Source of the DNA: Isochrysis galbana
Taxonomy: Eukaryota; Haptophyta; Isochrysidales; Isochrysidaceae
Length of the DNA: 64,000 nt
Assembly: GCA_018136815.1 (NCBI GenBank)
Contig: CM030936.1
Coordinates: 4,044,474-4,108,473, forward strand
Direction of reading: 5' to 3'
Made by a program: the position numbers and the translations under genes
Shown: piece after piece, positions 10,853 to 21,140 of the stretch
Layout: every line of letters starts with the position of its first letter
Numbering within the stretch: position 1 is the first letter of the stretch
Notes under the pieces: model-generated
What the model was told of the DNA's origin: nothing
Seen by the model: only the letters and a program-made list of their open reading frames with translations
Databases searched by the model: none

Positions 10853-11160
10853 AAAAACTTTTAATATTCTCGCCTCGCGCGTGGCTATGGGCAACTAAGT
10901 TTATACTTAGTTCGCCCATGGGCGGGCACGAGCCCCCCTCTCCCTCCACTCCTCCCCTGCCGTGGGGGTGGAACCACCCATCCTCATGGCATGCCTGATG
11001 GCTGATGGCTTGCCGGGAGCAGACTGCCATGCTGGCCCACTCTCTCACTGCTATTGTCTCACTGGCAGGCTCGCCTGCCTCGCGCGCCCTGGCCCCTCGT
11101 GGCCTCGTGGCCAGCCCATCGCTCCAACCCCCTATCCCCCCCTGGTCGCCCAATATCAGG
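10853..11160 (+). repeat. Dispersed repeat Y with palindromic terminus
   Basis: An A-tract and CTTTTAATATTCTCGCC lead into AACTAAGTTTATACTTAGTT (about 10891-10910), a palindrome with 8-bp arms. The following CACGAGCCCCCCTCTCC and GGAACCACCCATCCTC blocks recur at 21960-22200, and inverted at about 52440-52625. The terminus motif is shared with the LINE 5' ends. Confidence 0.75.
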
Positions 11161-11758
11161 TATTCGCAGGTCTAGGCAGTTGCTGATATCATGATATCAG
11201 GACCTGATAGCTCAGCCTGACGTCCCATCCGGGATTGTGACTTGTGAGGAGTTCTAATGGGAGCCAGGGGTGTGCGAGGGGGGAGATTCGAAGGGATGAA
11301 TATGCGTATGTGTCTGTGGTGGCAACACACGTCAAGACGTACGGGCAGGTGCGCTAAGGGGTCTCGTGATAGTACCGGGCTAGGCTGGCACGCTAACGCT
11401 CAATCAAATGCCACGTAGCACGTAGTAGCGAGTGCACGGGGGGAGTCGCCAGATGGCGGGGGGGGGGGAGGGCCGGGGGAGTGGAAAGGGCCGGGGGAGT
11501 GGAAGTGTAGAATACTTCCGTGACAGTAGTGGGTCCACAGTCGAGTGCACGGCGAGAATATTATGAATTTTATACCCCATCCGAGCTCATACATCCCCGC
11601 ATCCACACTCGACACTCGCCCGCTTTGTTGACGCAAGCATGGAAGTCCGGTCGTAGCTCACTACCGGGTCGGGATGAGTACGGTGCCTAGCGCTGGAGAT
11701 TGATCATCGTCGTTTTGCTGCTTCGACGCCAGAGGCCAGCAGGGGGTCAAGCGTGCAC
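11161..11758. other. Intergenic with repeat and G-tract
   Basis: About 11305-11390 is similar to 54885-54970 (both include ACGTACGGGCAGGTGCGCT-like sequence and TAGTACCGGGCTAG). A G-tract lies at 11457-11470. No gene seen. Confidence 0.5.
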
Positions 11759-13387
11759 TCATTTTTCGAAGAACTTGATGGAGACGAGGACGAAACAATA
11801 GAAGAGGGCCACATAGCTTGCAAAGAAGCCGTTTGACGTCGTGGTGAAGGGCCCGCGGAACTGCGATGCGGATAAATTAGAGGCACATGGAACAAGTTGC
11901 ATAAGATTGCGGGAACCATAGACAGGTAGCACCCAACGGAAGCCACGTCGTTGTGCAGCATAGCAATGGTGCTGAGCAGGAAGAAGGCACGTGCTGCGTC
12001 TAACACATGCACACCAGAGGCATCTAATACTGGCAGGTGCGCACCGTGAGAATTCCGGCGCACGGAATCCAGTCAAGGGCGAGGAGAAGGACCAACGCCT
12101 TGACGAGGTAGTGCTTGTCCTCAACGCACCGGAGCAGGATGCAAACAAATATGGTAAGCACTGCAGATACGAGGCCGAAAACGGGCTCCCATGTATAGCC
12201 ACCCATGCCGCGCCGAGCACTGTCAACTGGATTGATTGAGGCAAAGAGGAGGACCACAGCCGCACAGAGTAGGCCAAGAGCGGGGCCCGAGATGCTGGTC
12301 CCGCCGCGCTGCCCGGTTTGCGCGATCCGCGCGCGGCCCTTTGTGAGCTGCTTGCGAACATCATCGGAGCAATCGCCAAGGGCGGAGAGCGAACATCCAA
12401 AGCCGGTCCAAAGCTGTCGGATGGTGGGCATGGGGTGTCAGATTGAGTTGGCCCACGCATCCCGCATTGCTCCAGCGGACGTGCCGCGCGGAACCGATAC
12501 GCCCACAGTCGTGCACGCTAGTGGATGGCTGCCATCGCTCACCGCAAAATAGCCGTTTGACGTGAATATAAAGGGCCCCTGAAAGGTACCAATGCCTGCG
12601 CCGGCAGCCCACCAGACAAACATGAACATGGCAATGAACTGCTGGAGGTTGATTGGAGTGCCCTTGCAAGAGCACAGCTTCTTTTCGAGTGGTCCAGGCA
12701 CGCACTTGATGAAGAAGAGCGTGAGGAGAGAGATGATCTGAGGGTGGAGATGGGGTAGTACAAATGGAAAGGCAGTGCACCCTAAACATTCACGTGCGCC
12801 TTCGCTACTCGCGCCAACTGGCCGGCCTCTCCGCCTTGCGTGCCCGCCCCGCGCGCGCTCGGCCACACGTTCGACACCCCACGGGCTCCTGTCTCTGTTT
12901 CTGGCTCCCATCTCCGTCTTGTCCCTTTCTCTTTATCTCTCTGTGTCCCTCTCCCTCTCCCCGTTTCCCTCCGCCTCTCCCCATAGTTCTTCTCTCTCCT
13001 TTTCTCCCGTTCTCCACCGCTCCCTTTCTACTTCCCCCCCTCTGCACTCCCCTTGCCCCCCCCCCCCACCCGCCCCTCCCCCCGCCCCCCCCCCACACCC
13101 ACACAATCTCAAGTCACGCTCACCAGCCCAGTCGAGCCGACTGCAATCATGTACGACTCGAGCCCTGTGATCACGACGACGAAGGAGGCGGTTTGCCCGG
13201 AGTATCCGTCATTTGGCGCGGCTGCGGCCGCAATCAGCCAGATGGAGGCGATGGCGATGCCGACCATCTTGGTGGGCAGTCCGTCTGCGATTCGGTCGCC
13301 TCCCTGCTCATACGGTGGTCCCATGTCCACGTGGACCCCCTCCATACCCTGAATGCCGCCTCCGATGGAGTGAGGGTTGTGCGCCAT
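11759..13387 (-). CDS. Multi-pass membrane protein with a duplicated 4-TM unit, four exons
   Basis: Proposed exons (minus) 13387-13124, 12737-12543, 12413-12045 and 11860-11759; 309 aa, all introns phase 0 (donors gtgagc, gtgagc, gtgcgc). About eight hydrophobic helices form two repeats. Repeat 1 ends GAGIGTFQGPFIFTSNGYFA and repeat 2 ends CAGILTFRGPFTTTSNGFFA (second copy joined across an exon boundary), so the same signature closes each half. Between them lie LCAAVVLLFASINPVDSARR and FGLVSAVLTIFVCILLRC. I recall similar GPF-x-TSNGYFA-W four-TM proteins from stramenopiles and other protists but cannot name a characterised family; MARVEL-like tetraspans are one alternative. The sequence agreement of the two halves is strong evidence for the exon joins. 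Intron 1 is a 386-nt pyrimidine-rich tract. Confidence 0.75.
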
Positions 13388-14690
13388 GGAGGGAGCGGGG
13401 GGGGAGGGTCGGGGGAGGAGAGAGAAAGGGGCGCGGTGGAGAGGGAAACGAGAGGCGGTAAGGCGGCGGGGAGGAGGCGACAGAGTGCAAGGAGGACGAG
13501 TGGGGGGGAGAGGGGGGGGAGGAAGAGAGAGAGAGAGGAGAGGGGATGATGATCTCCGACAGAGGAGACCTTTGTGTACAGGAAGGAATGTGACGTTTAC
13601 ATGAGATGATTTGATTGATTGATTGATGGATGGATTCGGTGTAGCGGAGAAGAGGACGAGAGGAGGATTTGTAGTCAAGAGGGATCTGGCGGCGAGGCAA
13701 GCAGAACTCGTCGTGAGAATAGATCTCATCTCCCCTTCTTGCAGAGTATTCTTATGTACACAAGACCCCCGACGACCATGGCCTTCATTGATCTGTCTGC
13801 GGAGAGCCCCACGGATACGTGAGATAAGCGAGCCGTAATAGGAGAAGAAAGCGGAGGAGAAGAGGAGAAGGCGACCCCCCAACGCTCGAAGGGAAGCTCC
13901 CTCCTACTCTCTTCTCGCCTTGTGTTCCTCTTCCCCTCCTCGGCCTCTCCGCGCGGGGGGGGGAGGGGGGGGGGGGGAGGGCGCCGGGCACACGCAGCGC
14001 AACAACAAAACCACCCCCCCCCCCTTCCGGACCACCGCCGCCCCCCCCTCCCCCCGCCTCCCCCCGCCGCTCTCTCCACACCCTCTCACCCTTCCACAGC
14101 CCACAGCGCCGCCGCCCGCACCTCTCCCACCCACGACGGCGGCGCCCCCGGAGCGCTCCGCCGCCCGACCAGACCGCTTCGCCTCGCCGCCACAGACAGC
14201 CACACCACACACGCCGCCATCGCCGCGCACTATGACTGCTCACAATTCGAATTCGGTCTGCTGAACCAGCATTGCAAAGCTCAGCGTCAGTTGGGTGAAG
14301 ATTTGGATTTGGCAAGTCCGTAAGTTTTGTCAATTTTTTTTCGAAATTTGGGTGGTCGAGTAAAATCAAAAATTTTGACCAAAATTTAGGTGGGTTCGCC
14401 TCGAAAAAAGAAATTGGGCCGCGCGCGGTGCGCGGTGCGCGGGGGGGGGGGGGGGGGCGGGGCGGTGTCGAGTCGAGCGTGGCCGGAGGGCTCTGAGCCA
14501 CTCCGTCGCGAGCGGCACCGGCGGCTAGCGCGGCGCTTTGGCCCTCCTCCCCGCCGGGAGTCGGGTGAATGAAATTCTGGACTGGGTCGGGCAACCCCAT
14601 GTGCCATGTGGGTGTTTGGACTGGGGACGAACGGCGAACGAAGGGCTGTGGGGCGGTGAGGCGCTCCTAGCGGCCCTAGTGTGATGGATA
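13388..14690. other. 5' flank with homopolymer and low-complexity tracts
   Basis: Upstream of the membrane-protein gene. Contains a GA-rich run at 13395-13550, TTGATTGA repeats at 13612-13630, G-runs at 13956-13977 and 14441-14461, and C-rich stretches at 14009-14080. Long open frames on both strands are compositional, not coding. Confidence 0.5.
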
Positions 14691-15229
14691 GTAAGAGATT
14701 GTTAGACCTACAAAGAACTCTTCCCTCAGGGAGGGAGCCTAGACTGCTAGAGTGCAGCGACGCAGCGAACAACGACGGACAACGAACCTGAGAACAACAG
14801 GATACACCGACTCACGAACACACCGGAATCATTCACCTAAACCGAGCAAATTATCAAGCAACCGCGACCCCAAATCACCGATAACCCAAACACGTCGCGA
14901 GAGACGGAGAGAGAGAGCGAGAGAGAGAGAGAGACTCCGCAGCGACGGCCGGAGCGTGTCGCCCTTGTAACTTCCCACGTAGCGGAGAGTCCGAAGGGGA
15001 GCGTCATGTCGCGCGACCGCGGCGATCACTTCGGATATAGATCGCAACGAGATATCCTTGCGACAGAAGAAATCTTGCCGTTGAGCGTGAACCTTCTAGA
15101 CGCTTCTAACGAACAACCCTGAGTAGCAACCAAGGGGAAGAAACACCAAAGGGGCCAAGGGCTTGCATGTAGCGTGCATCAAGGGGAAAGATTCCCTCAC
15201 CAGGAAGCGAACCTACACTGACTGATCTC

Positions 15230-15658
15230 CAAGGGGAGATGGCAAATTAAACCTCAAATCTCGAGTGGAAAGAGCAACCGACTCGCTCGCCAAAAACCTT
15301 GACCGAGAAGAAAGAAGCAAGGACCTACAAGCCAAGGGTAGCGGACCTAGGGAATGTGAGAGGAAGTTTCCGGACGCCAATGCGAACGCCAAACGCGGGG
15401 AGTCAACGAAACCCCAACCAGGCTAAGCAGAACCTACGAAGAACAGGCCTGGACGACAACGAAAGTCAGCAGGTCCCCAGAAAGAACCGGAACCCAACAA
15501 GAAACGACAAGCCTTGCAAGAAGCTAAATAAACCTCCTCAAGGCGCCCCGAGAGCCTGAGACAAGCGCGCAGCGAGCGACAGGCGACCTGGCTCCTTGGC
15601 TCCTTTGGGTCAAGATTACCCGAAAGGAGGAAACCTGGAATCTAGACTTGACAAACAG
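15230..15658 (+). repeat. Retroelement leader repeat, copy 1
   Basis: Nearly identical to 46960-47385. Both copies keep an 86-codon open stretch (15299-15559 and 47029-47289, starting at TTG, not ATG) with mostly conservative differences, containing RTYKPRVADLGNVRGSFRTP. Similarity stops after GACAAACAGGC near 15658, where the LRR fragment begins. Confidence 0.8.
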
Positions 15659-15800
15659 GCTTTCCACCCCTTCCGGGCCCACACAGTTGCTACAGAGATT
15701 GAGATCCACGAGATGCATCAACGCCCCCTGCGAAAGAGCCTCCTGGAAGGCCTTGATTCCCTCATCCTTGCGAAGCGGCAAGACGCTCTCGAAGAGAATG
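15655..15800 (-). pseudogene. LRR (ribonuclease-inhibitor type) gene fragment inside the retroelement
   Basis: On the minus strand about 45 codons read DEGIKAFQEALSQGALMHL then VDLNLCSNCVGPEGVESLF, the same repeat pattern as the LRR gene at 23.8-24.7 kb (GDEGMKAFAEAISKGALNNL). It lies between the retroelement leader and the gypsy RT, and on the opposite strand to both. Only about one and a half repeats are present, so it cannot be functional. Confidence 0.7.
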
Positions 15801-15842
15801 TGAAGCTTCAAACTCATATGACAAATCAATTCTCGAGATTCT

Positions 15843-16508
15843 TTGTTTCTCTGCTTGCTCGATCTCGCCTCCGGTTTCTGGTGTCTGCCTATCAAGGAGG
15901 AGGACAAACCCATCACGGCGTTCTGTACCCACCGCCAGAAGTACGAGTTCAACTACCTCCCGTTCGGCGTCCAGTCCGGCCCGTCCTACATGTGTCGTCT
16001 CATGGACGCGGTGCTCCAGGGCCTCGCGTGGGAGATTTGCATGCCGTACCTGGACGACATCGGGATTTGGTCGACAGGTACAGGCAGCACTCTTGAGGAA
16101 CGCATCGACGCCTCCTTCGAGCAGATGCTCCATCGTCTCGACCTCGTCCTCGAACGGCTCCGATGGGCCGGTCTCTCATGTAAGGCCTCCAAGTGCATCT
16201 TGTTCGCTATCAAGGGCGAGTACCTCGGGCACGTCGTTTCTCGTCGTGGTCTCGAGATGGACCCCAAGAAAGTCGAGGCGGTACGCTCGATCGATCCGCG
16301 TCACATCAACTCGCTCGAAAAAGTCCGCTCGTTTCTCGGTCTTTGCTCGTACTACCGTCGGTTCATCAAGGGCTTCGCGCACGTCGCGGCCCCTCTCACC
16401 GACCTCACGCGTACGGGTGTCGATGTGGCCACCGTCTCTCAGTCACCTGAGTGCCAGACCGCGATCCGCTGCCTTCAGATATCTCTCAACGCCGTCGTTT
16501 ACGTTTGA
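15843..16508 (+). pseudogene. Ty3/gypsy reverse transcriptase fragment
   Basis: About 220 codons. RT motifs in order: LLDLASGFWCLPIKEEDKP (first catalytic Asp), ITAFCTHRQKYEFNYLPFGV, MCRLMDAVL, the catalytic YLDDIGIWS, KASKCILF, GEYLGHVVSRRGLEMDPKKV, SFLGLCSYYRRFIKGFAH. It begins inside the RT palm and stops soon after the LGL-YYRRFI region, before RNase H, so protease, RNase H and integrase are all absent. A frame-preserving but truncated relic. Confidence 0.88.
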
Positions 16509-16984
16509 TCGCGGTACGGGAACGTACGGGAATTCTTTTCCAGTTCCCCCCGCGGTCGCCGAATTTTCCCCCCGCGGCCGCCGAATAGTTCCCCCCGCGG
16601 GAAGTGAGGTATGGCTCGCCCCCCTTGCGACCACGGAAGATGGATCTCCCTCCCCTTTCGCTGCGCTCTGTCAGGAGACCCCCGTACCTCGTCGTCTAGC
16701 TCGCGCGTGACGTGCCGAGCCCGTCGTGATATCTCGCCGCCTTTCGCCGTTGGCTGTTCGACTACTCATATATCGAAGAACAGGAGACGCCGCGTTGTAA
16801 CTTGGGTGCCGCCACACCGCCCAAACATCCAGGTCAAACTCTCGTAAAAGAGAGAAGGGGATGGGTTGCAGCGTTGAGTCCTGCGGTCTGCCGCGCCGGC
16901 CGCCGATTCTACACCTCATCGTCCGGACGGGTGTGGTACCCCTTGTCTCTTCGATCGCCGCGCACTATTCTTATAGTTCGTCGT

Positions 16985-17180
16985 TCGTCGTTCGTCGTTC
17001 GTTCTTCGATTCTCGATTCTCGATTCTCATCGTTCCGCGTTCTTATCGTTCTTCGTTTCTCGCTCTCGATCTCGATTCTCGATTCTCGTCGTTCCGCGTT
17101 CTTCGTTTCTCGCTCTCGACTCTCGATTCTCGATTCTCGTCGTTCTGCGTTCTCATCGGTCCTCGATTGTTCGTAACTTC
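16985..17180 (+). repeat. Degenerate short tandem repeats (TCTCGATTCTCG-type)
   Basis: Repeats of TCTCGATTCTCG and GTTCGTCGTTC-type units, followed at 17250-17325 by three 31-bp-like copies containing TTTCATTCGCTCTTCG. Low-complexity filler within the retroelement region. Confidence 0.65.
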
Positions 17181-17760
17181 TCGGTGCGTCGCTCATCACG
17201 TCTTCCGTCTTGGTTCGGCGTTGGGCGCGTGGCTCTCTATCCATTCGGATTTATTGTTTCATTCGCTCTTCGGATTAAATGTTTCATTCGCTCTTCGAAT
17301 TTATTCGTTCATTCGCTCTGGGCTCGTTCGGTCTCGTTCAGGATTGCTCTTCTGCCTTTCTCGTGGCTTGTTTGGAGCTCTCCGCCATCCGTTAGGTTCT
17401 CTTCTTTCCCTCGCGGGACGCTCGATCCTAGCAGGGGGGTGTCGCATTCGCGAATCGACACTCGTTAGGCTTCGCTCTTCTCTTCGTCGTTCGGTATCTA
17501 TCGTTATAATTCTCTGCTTTCTCGCGTTCTCGGTCAAAAGCTTCGCTTGGATGCATGGGATCGGGGGTTGTGGAGCGCTCTCTCTCTCTTTCTCTCGAAA
17601 GAGAAGGGAAGTTTCCCCACCTCTCTTCCTCCCAGGCGCCTCGCAGATAGGTTTAATTTGCTATCTCCCCTGCGGTTCTTTATCTGCTTCTGGGGGCAAT
17701 CAGGTTTAATTTGCGACCTCTTCGCATCTCCCCCTTAGGCACATCGCACTCCTTTCGTCT

Positions 17761-18960
17761 TATTTGGTAGGTCTCTTGGAATCCTGCGTAGCAAGATTGC
17801 CCCTCGTTTCCGTTATGGTGCGATTCCCGTTCCAGACAAGATCGTCGACAGATCGCCCTTTGATCGTCGTCCGTCGTTGTCTGATCGGAGTGTTTGGGTT
17901 TGATTTCAGTCGAGTTATGTGAGAAAGTCGTGGGGCGAGAGTCGGGGTGTTTTCCTGGGTGTCTTTGTCCGTCGGCCTGTCGCCAGTCGTCATCCGTCGT
18001 CGCTCTCGCTCTCGTCGCTCTCGCTCTCGTAACACTCAGACCCTACAATCCCTCCTCGCCTCGCCAGCCCCTGCCACCACAGCCCTCCTCTCACTCACCC
18101 TCGCCTTTCGCCGCTCGTTCCATGTCGCTTTCGCCGCCGTCCTCGCCCTCGCTCAAGCCCGCCTGCCCGCCTTCCTCTGCTGACGGGCTTCAGCCCGTCA
18201 GCACCTCTGAAGTGGCCTCCCTCGCCGCGCCTGCCGCCGGCTTTGCCCCTTCCTCATTGCCCTCAGGCCCTATGGGCCACTCCAATTCGTCACATCCAGA
18301 TGGTAGAGGAGGAGGAGGAGACCACCGCGCCTGCTACCGCGCCTGCTACTGCGCCCGCTGCCGCCGTTGGTTCTACTCGTCGTAAGCGGCGGCGAGAGAC
18401 GTTTGTCTTTCTCGGCGACGACGACGACGAGGAGGAGGAGGAGGGAGGAGGAGGAGGAGGATAGGAGGAGGAGGAGGAGGAGGAGGAGGAGGAGGAGGAG
18501 GAGGATCTCTTGGAGCAGGCCACACGCGAGGAGCGAGAGAGGCGGAGCCGCACCAATGCCAATGCACCCGCCTCTGCCTTTTGTCTCCCATTGCCCGCCC
18601 CATCACTTCTTTCTTGCCAGGCCAGAAGGTATGGCATGACGTGTTGCATGCCGCCGTCGTCACCGAAGCTGCAAGGGACAGCGACAACCTCATCAAGATT
18701 TCGTACGAGAAGAAGCAGGGCGCCCAGGTGCGGAAGGTGTACCCGTTGGGTAGCGGCAGCAAGCCTTGCGAAGATCGGTCAGCGCCGGTCGCCGCGGCTG
18801 GAGGAGCATGGCGCGCCATCAGTACGCCGCGGGATCTTTGGCGTCGAATTGCCCGAGATGGCTGCGCACGAGAGGCAGCGGAAGGTACAGAAGAAGCCCC
18901 CTTCAGGATCGCGTGGGCGGCAAGCCAGCTCGCACAAGACCGAGCCGCCCTAACTAAGGT
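17761..18960 (+). other. Possible exon(s) of an unrecognised gene with acidic run
   Basis: Coding-like stretches are interrupted and I could not join them. About 18300-18462 encodes AT-hook-like basic residues, then FVFLGDDDDEEEEEGGGGGG over a GGA microsatellite. About 18600-18760 encodes GQKVWHDVLHAAVVTEAARD and IKISYEKKQGAQVRKVYPLG, reminiscent of a small Tudor/chromo-like barrel. It may be a transposon remnant or a chromatin-type gene; confidence is low. Confidence 0.25.
18427..18505 (+). repeat. (GGA)n microsatellite
   Basis: About 78 bp of GAG/GGA trinucleotides, with one TAG interruption. Encodes poly-Glu or poly-Gly depending on frame. Confidence 0.9.
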
Positions 18961-19103
18961 TGAATGAAGCAGTGTGAATGAGCAGAGGACGTTCACACCC
19001 ATTTCACGCCATGTTGCCCTGCGGAGGAGGGGAGAGAGAGTGGAGCGGAGGCGGCCAGAGGCGGGGGGAAGGGGGGGGGTGGAAGAGACAGAGCTCTGCG
19101 CTC

Positions 19104-21140
19104 ATGCGTGCGGATCCCCCTCGCGCGGTCGTGGTAGGATCTGGCGTGGGCGGTCTGCTCACCTCCGCTCGCCTCGCGGCGGCCGGTGTGCACGTCAGCC
19201 TGGTTGAGCAGAACTCGCGCAGTTGTGCAGGCGGCCGACTTGCGACGGAGACACTCTTTGCGCAGGGACGCGCCTTCCGCTTCGAGACAGGGCCCTCGCT
19301 CCTGCTGCTGCCCAATGTGTATCGCGAGGCGCTCCGTTCGGTCGGTGCCGACGAAACGGCACTCCGGCTCGCGCGCGTCCGCCCCTCATACGCCGTCCAC
19401 TTCGCCGACGGCTTGCCATCGCCATTGTTGCTGGGTGGTGGGCCGGTCGAGGAGGAGGTGCTGCGCGAGAACATGGAGGCGGTAGAGCCCGGTTCATATC
19501 AGCAGCTGCGCGCGTACATGCGCTCCGCACGGGCGAATCTGCGCGCGGGGCTGCCCATCTTCATCTCGGAGAGGTTCGGCCCAGCGGAGCTCGCCACGTT
19601 GCCGCCATTCCTGGCGGGCGCACTGCTCGGCGGCGAGACCCTCACGCGTGATGGGCGGGAGATCGCGTGGTCCAAGTTACTGCAAGGCGACGGCGGCAAG
19701 CGGAAGGCCGTCGCACCCCTGGTTGACTGGCCGCTCACTTCGCATGGCAGTCAGTGCGCGCGCCGCTTTCGCGCCGCGCGCCACCGCGCGCTGCTCTCCT
19801 ACCAGGACCTTTACATTGGCCTACCTCCTGCTGAGGCTCCCGCTGTCTTCTCTCTTCTTCAAGCCATCGAGCTGGCCGAGACCGACGCCCCAGCGGAGCT
19901 GAACTCTTGTTCAGGCGACGACAGTGGCGTGTGGTACCCTCTCGGCGGGTTTGGTACCTTCCGGAACCTGCTGCTGCAAGCGTGCGAGAACGCTGGAGTC
20001 ACTTTCTATTTTGGGGCGCGGGCAAGGGAGGTGTGCGTGACCGCCACGGAGGGCGGCGCGTCGCGCGTCACTGGTTTGAAGATCCAACGGCTGCCGTCCA
20101 TAGCTGAGAAATCGATGAGTGACAAGTGGGGCGAATGCGGCGAGCCTCCAGGCGCGGCTGCGTTGGTGCCTGACGAGCTTGGGGCCGCAGGCTCGGCAGA
20201 GCAGTGGGATCTGCTGCCCGCGGACTGTGTCATCATCAACGCAGACCTCGCAGCAGCGGAACCCGAGCTGCTCGGCCGCGCTGGGCTGGCTCGCTCGCAA
20301 TACGATGACATCTCGGAGCGCAAGCGAGACCATTCCTCCGAGCCGCGCTCGGACAGAGTAGCGATGGCGGCGGGTGGATCGGGTGCCACCGAGGCGGACG
20401 GTCCGCAACATGGCACAGGCCCGGCTAGCTCTCGCGCGTGGAGATACTCCTCGTCGACAGTAACTTTCCTGTGGTGCATGGACAAGAGGTACGACGCGTT
20501 GCGGCACCACAATGTTTTTCTGGCACCCGAAGAGGCGGACCCGTGGCGTGGCCTCTTCGACGCCGTCGAGTTTGCTCAGTGGGGCAATTCCAACGCAGGC
20601 GCTGGATCGGAGCCTGGGCGCGACGTGCCCTTCCACTTTTATCTGTGTGCGCCCGCGCGCACCGATGCGAGTGTAGTGCAGTGCGACACTGACGACGCCC
20701 TCATGGTCCTCGTGCCCACACCGCCAATCGACGAGCGCCTCCTCTGCGAAGAGCGTGCCGCGGAGCTGGAGGCTACCGAGGCGCGAATTGTCGAGCGCGC
20801 GCGCAAAGGGGTCATCTCGGCCCTCGAGGCGACAGCTGGATGCGAGGGTCTGAGCGAGCATATTGTCGGGGAGAAAGTGCGCACGCCGCGCGGCTGGAAA
20901 GCAGCGTACAACCTTCGGCGCGGCTCCGTCTTTGGGCTGTCGCACGGCTTGGACCAGCTCTCCTTGTTGCGTCCTGGTCGACGCCATCAAGGCATCCGCG
21001 GCCTACATTACGTCGGAGCATCGACGAGGCCGGGCAACGGCGTCCCACTCGTGCTCATCGGGGCAGAGAAGACGGCTGAGGAGGCGCTGCACGATCTGGG
21101 AGTCACCCAAAGAGCGGCAGTGGCGGCGAAAGGCAGCTGA
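19104..21140 (+). CDS. CrtI-type carotenoid desaturase/isomerase-family FAD oxidoreductase
   Basis: Single exon, 678 aa from the ATG at 19104, which sits eight residues before the FAD-binding Rossmann start VVVGSGVGGLLTSARLAA; the frame is open to 18978 but the extra residues are low-complexity. GRLAT and FRFETGPSLLLLP follow the nucleotide site as in phytoene desaturases. Later come VIINADLAAAEPELL, TVTFLWCMDKRYD, HFYLCAPARTDASV and the C-terminal FAD motif YVGASTRPGNGVPLVL. The CAPARTDASV block resembles bacterial/fungal CrtI more than plant CRTISO. Expected to act on polyene carotenoids, probably in a plastid, but no targeting peptide is clear. It is longer than the ~500 aa norm because of insertions near residues 190-225 and 335-450. 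The substrate cannot be told from sequence. Confidence 0.85.
   Translation: MRADPPRAVVVGSGVGGLLTSARLAAAGVHVSLVEQNSRSCAGGRLATETLFAQGRAFRFETGPSLLLLPNVYREALRSVGADETALRLARVRPSYAVHFADGLPSPLLLGGGPVEEEVLRENMEAVEPGSYQQLRAYMRSARANLRAGLPIFISERFGPAELATLPPFLAGALLGGETLTRDGREIAWSKLLQGDGGKRKAVAPLVDWPLTSHGSQCARRFRAARHRALLSYQDLYIGLPPAEAPAVFSLLQAIELAETDAPAELNSCSGDDSGVWYPLGGFGTFRNLLLQACENAGVTFYFGARAREVCVTATEGGASRVTGLKIQRLPSIAEKSMSDKWGECGEPPGAAALVPDELGAAGSAEQWDLLPADCVIINADLAAAEPELLGRAGLARSQYDDISERKRDHSSEPRSDRVAMAAGGSGATEADGPQHGTGPASSRAWRYSSSTVTFLWCMDKRYDALRHHNVFLAPEEADPWRGLFDAVEFAQWGNSNAGAGSEPGRDVPFHFYLCAPARTDASVVQCDTDDALMVLVPTPPIDERLLCEERAAELEATEARIVERARKGVISALEATAGCEGLSEHIVGEKVRTPRGWKAAYNLRRGSVFGLSHGLDQLSLLRPGRRHQGIRGLHYVGASTRPGNGVPLVLIGAEKTAEEALHDLGVTQRAAVAAKGS

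Larger units (their letters stand above)
14690..17760 (+). mobile_element. Decayed Ty3/gypsy-type retroelement region
   Basis: Holds a leader shared with 46960-47390, an LRR gene fragment, a truncated Ty3/gypsy reverse transcriptase and a long 3' low-complexity part. GGCAAATTAAACCTC at 15240 has an inverted counterpart (AGGTTTAATTTGC) at about 17648 and 17702. I could not identify intact LTRs, a primer-binding site, RNase H or integrase. Confidence 0.6.

Noticed and set aside
14386-14772. Minus-strand 128-codon frame
   Set aside because: Spans a G-run and GC-rich DNA, no conserved motif, typical compositional frame.
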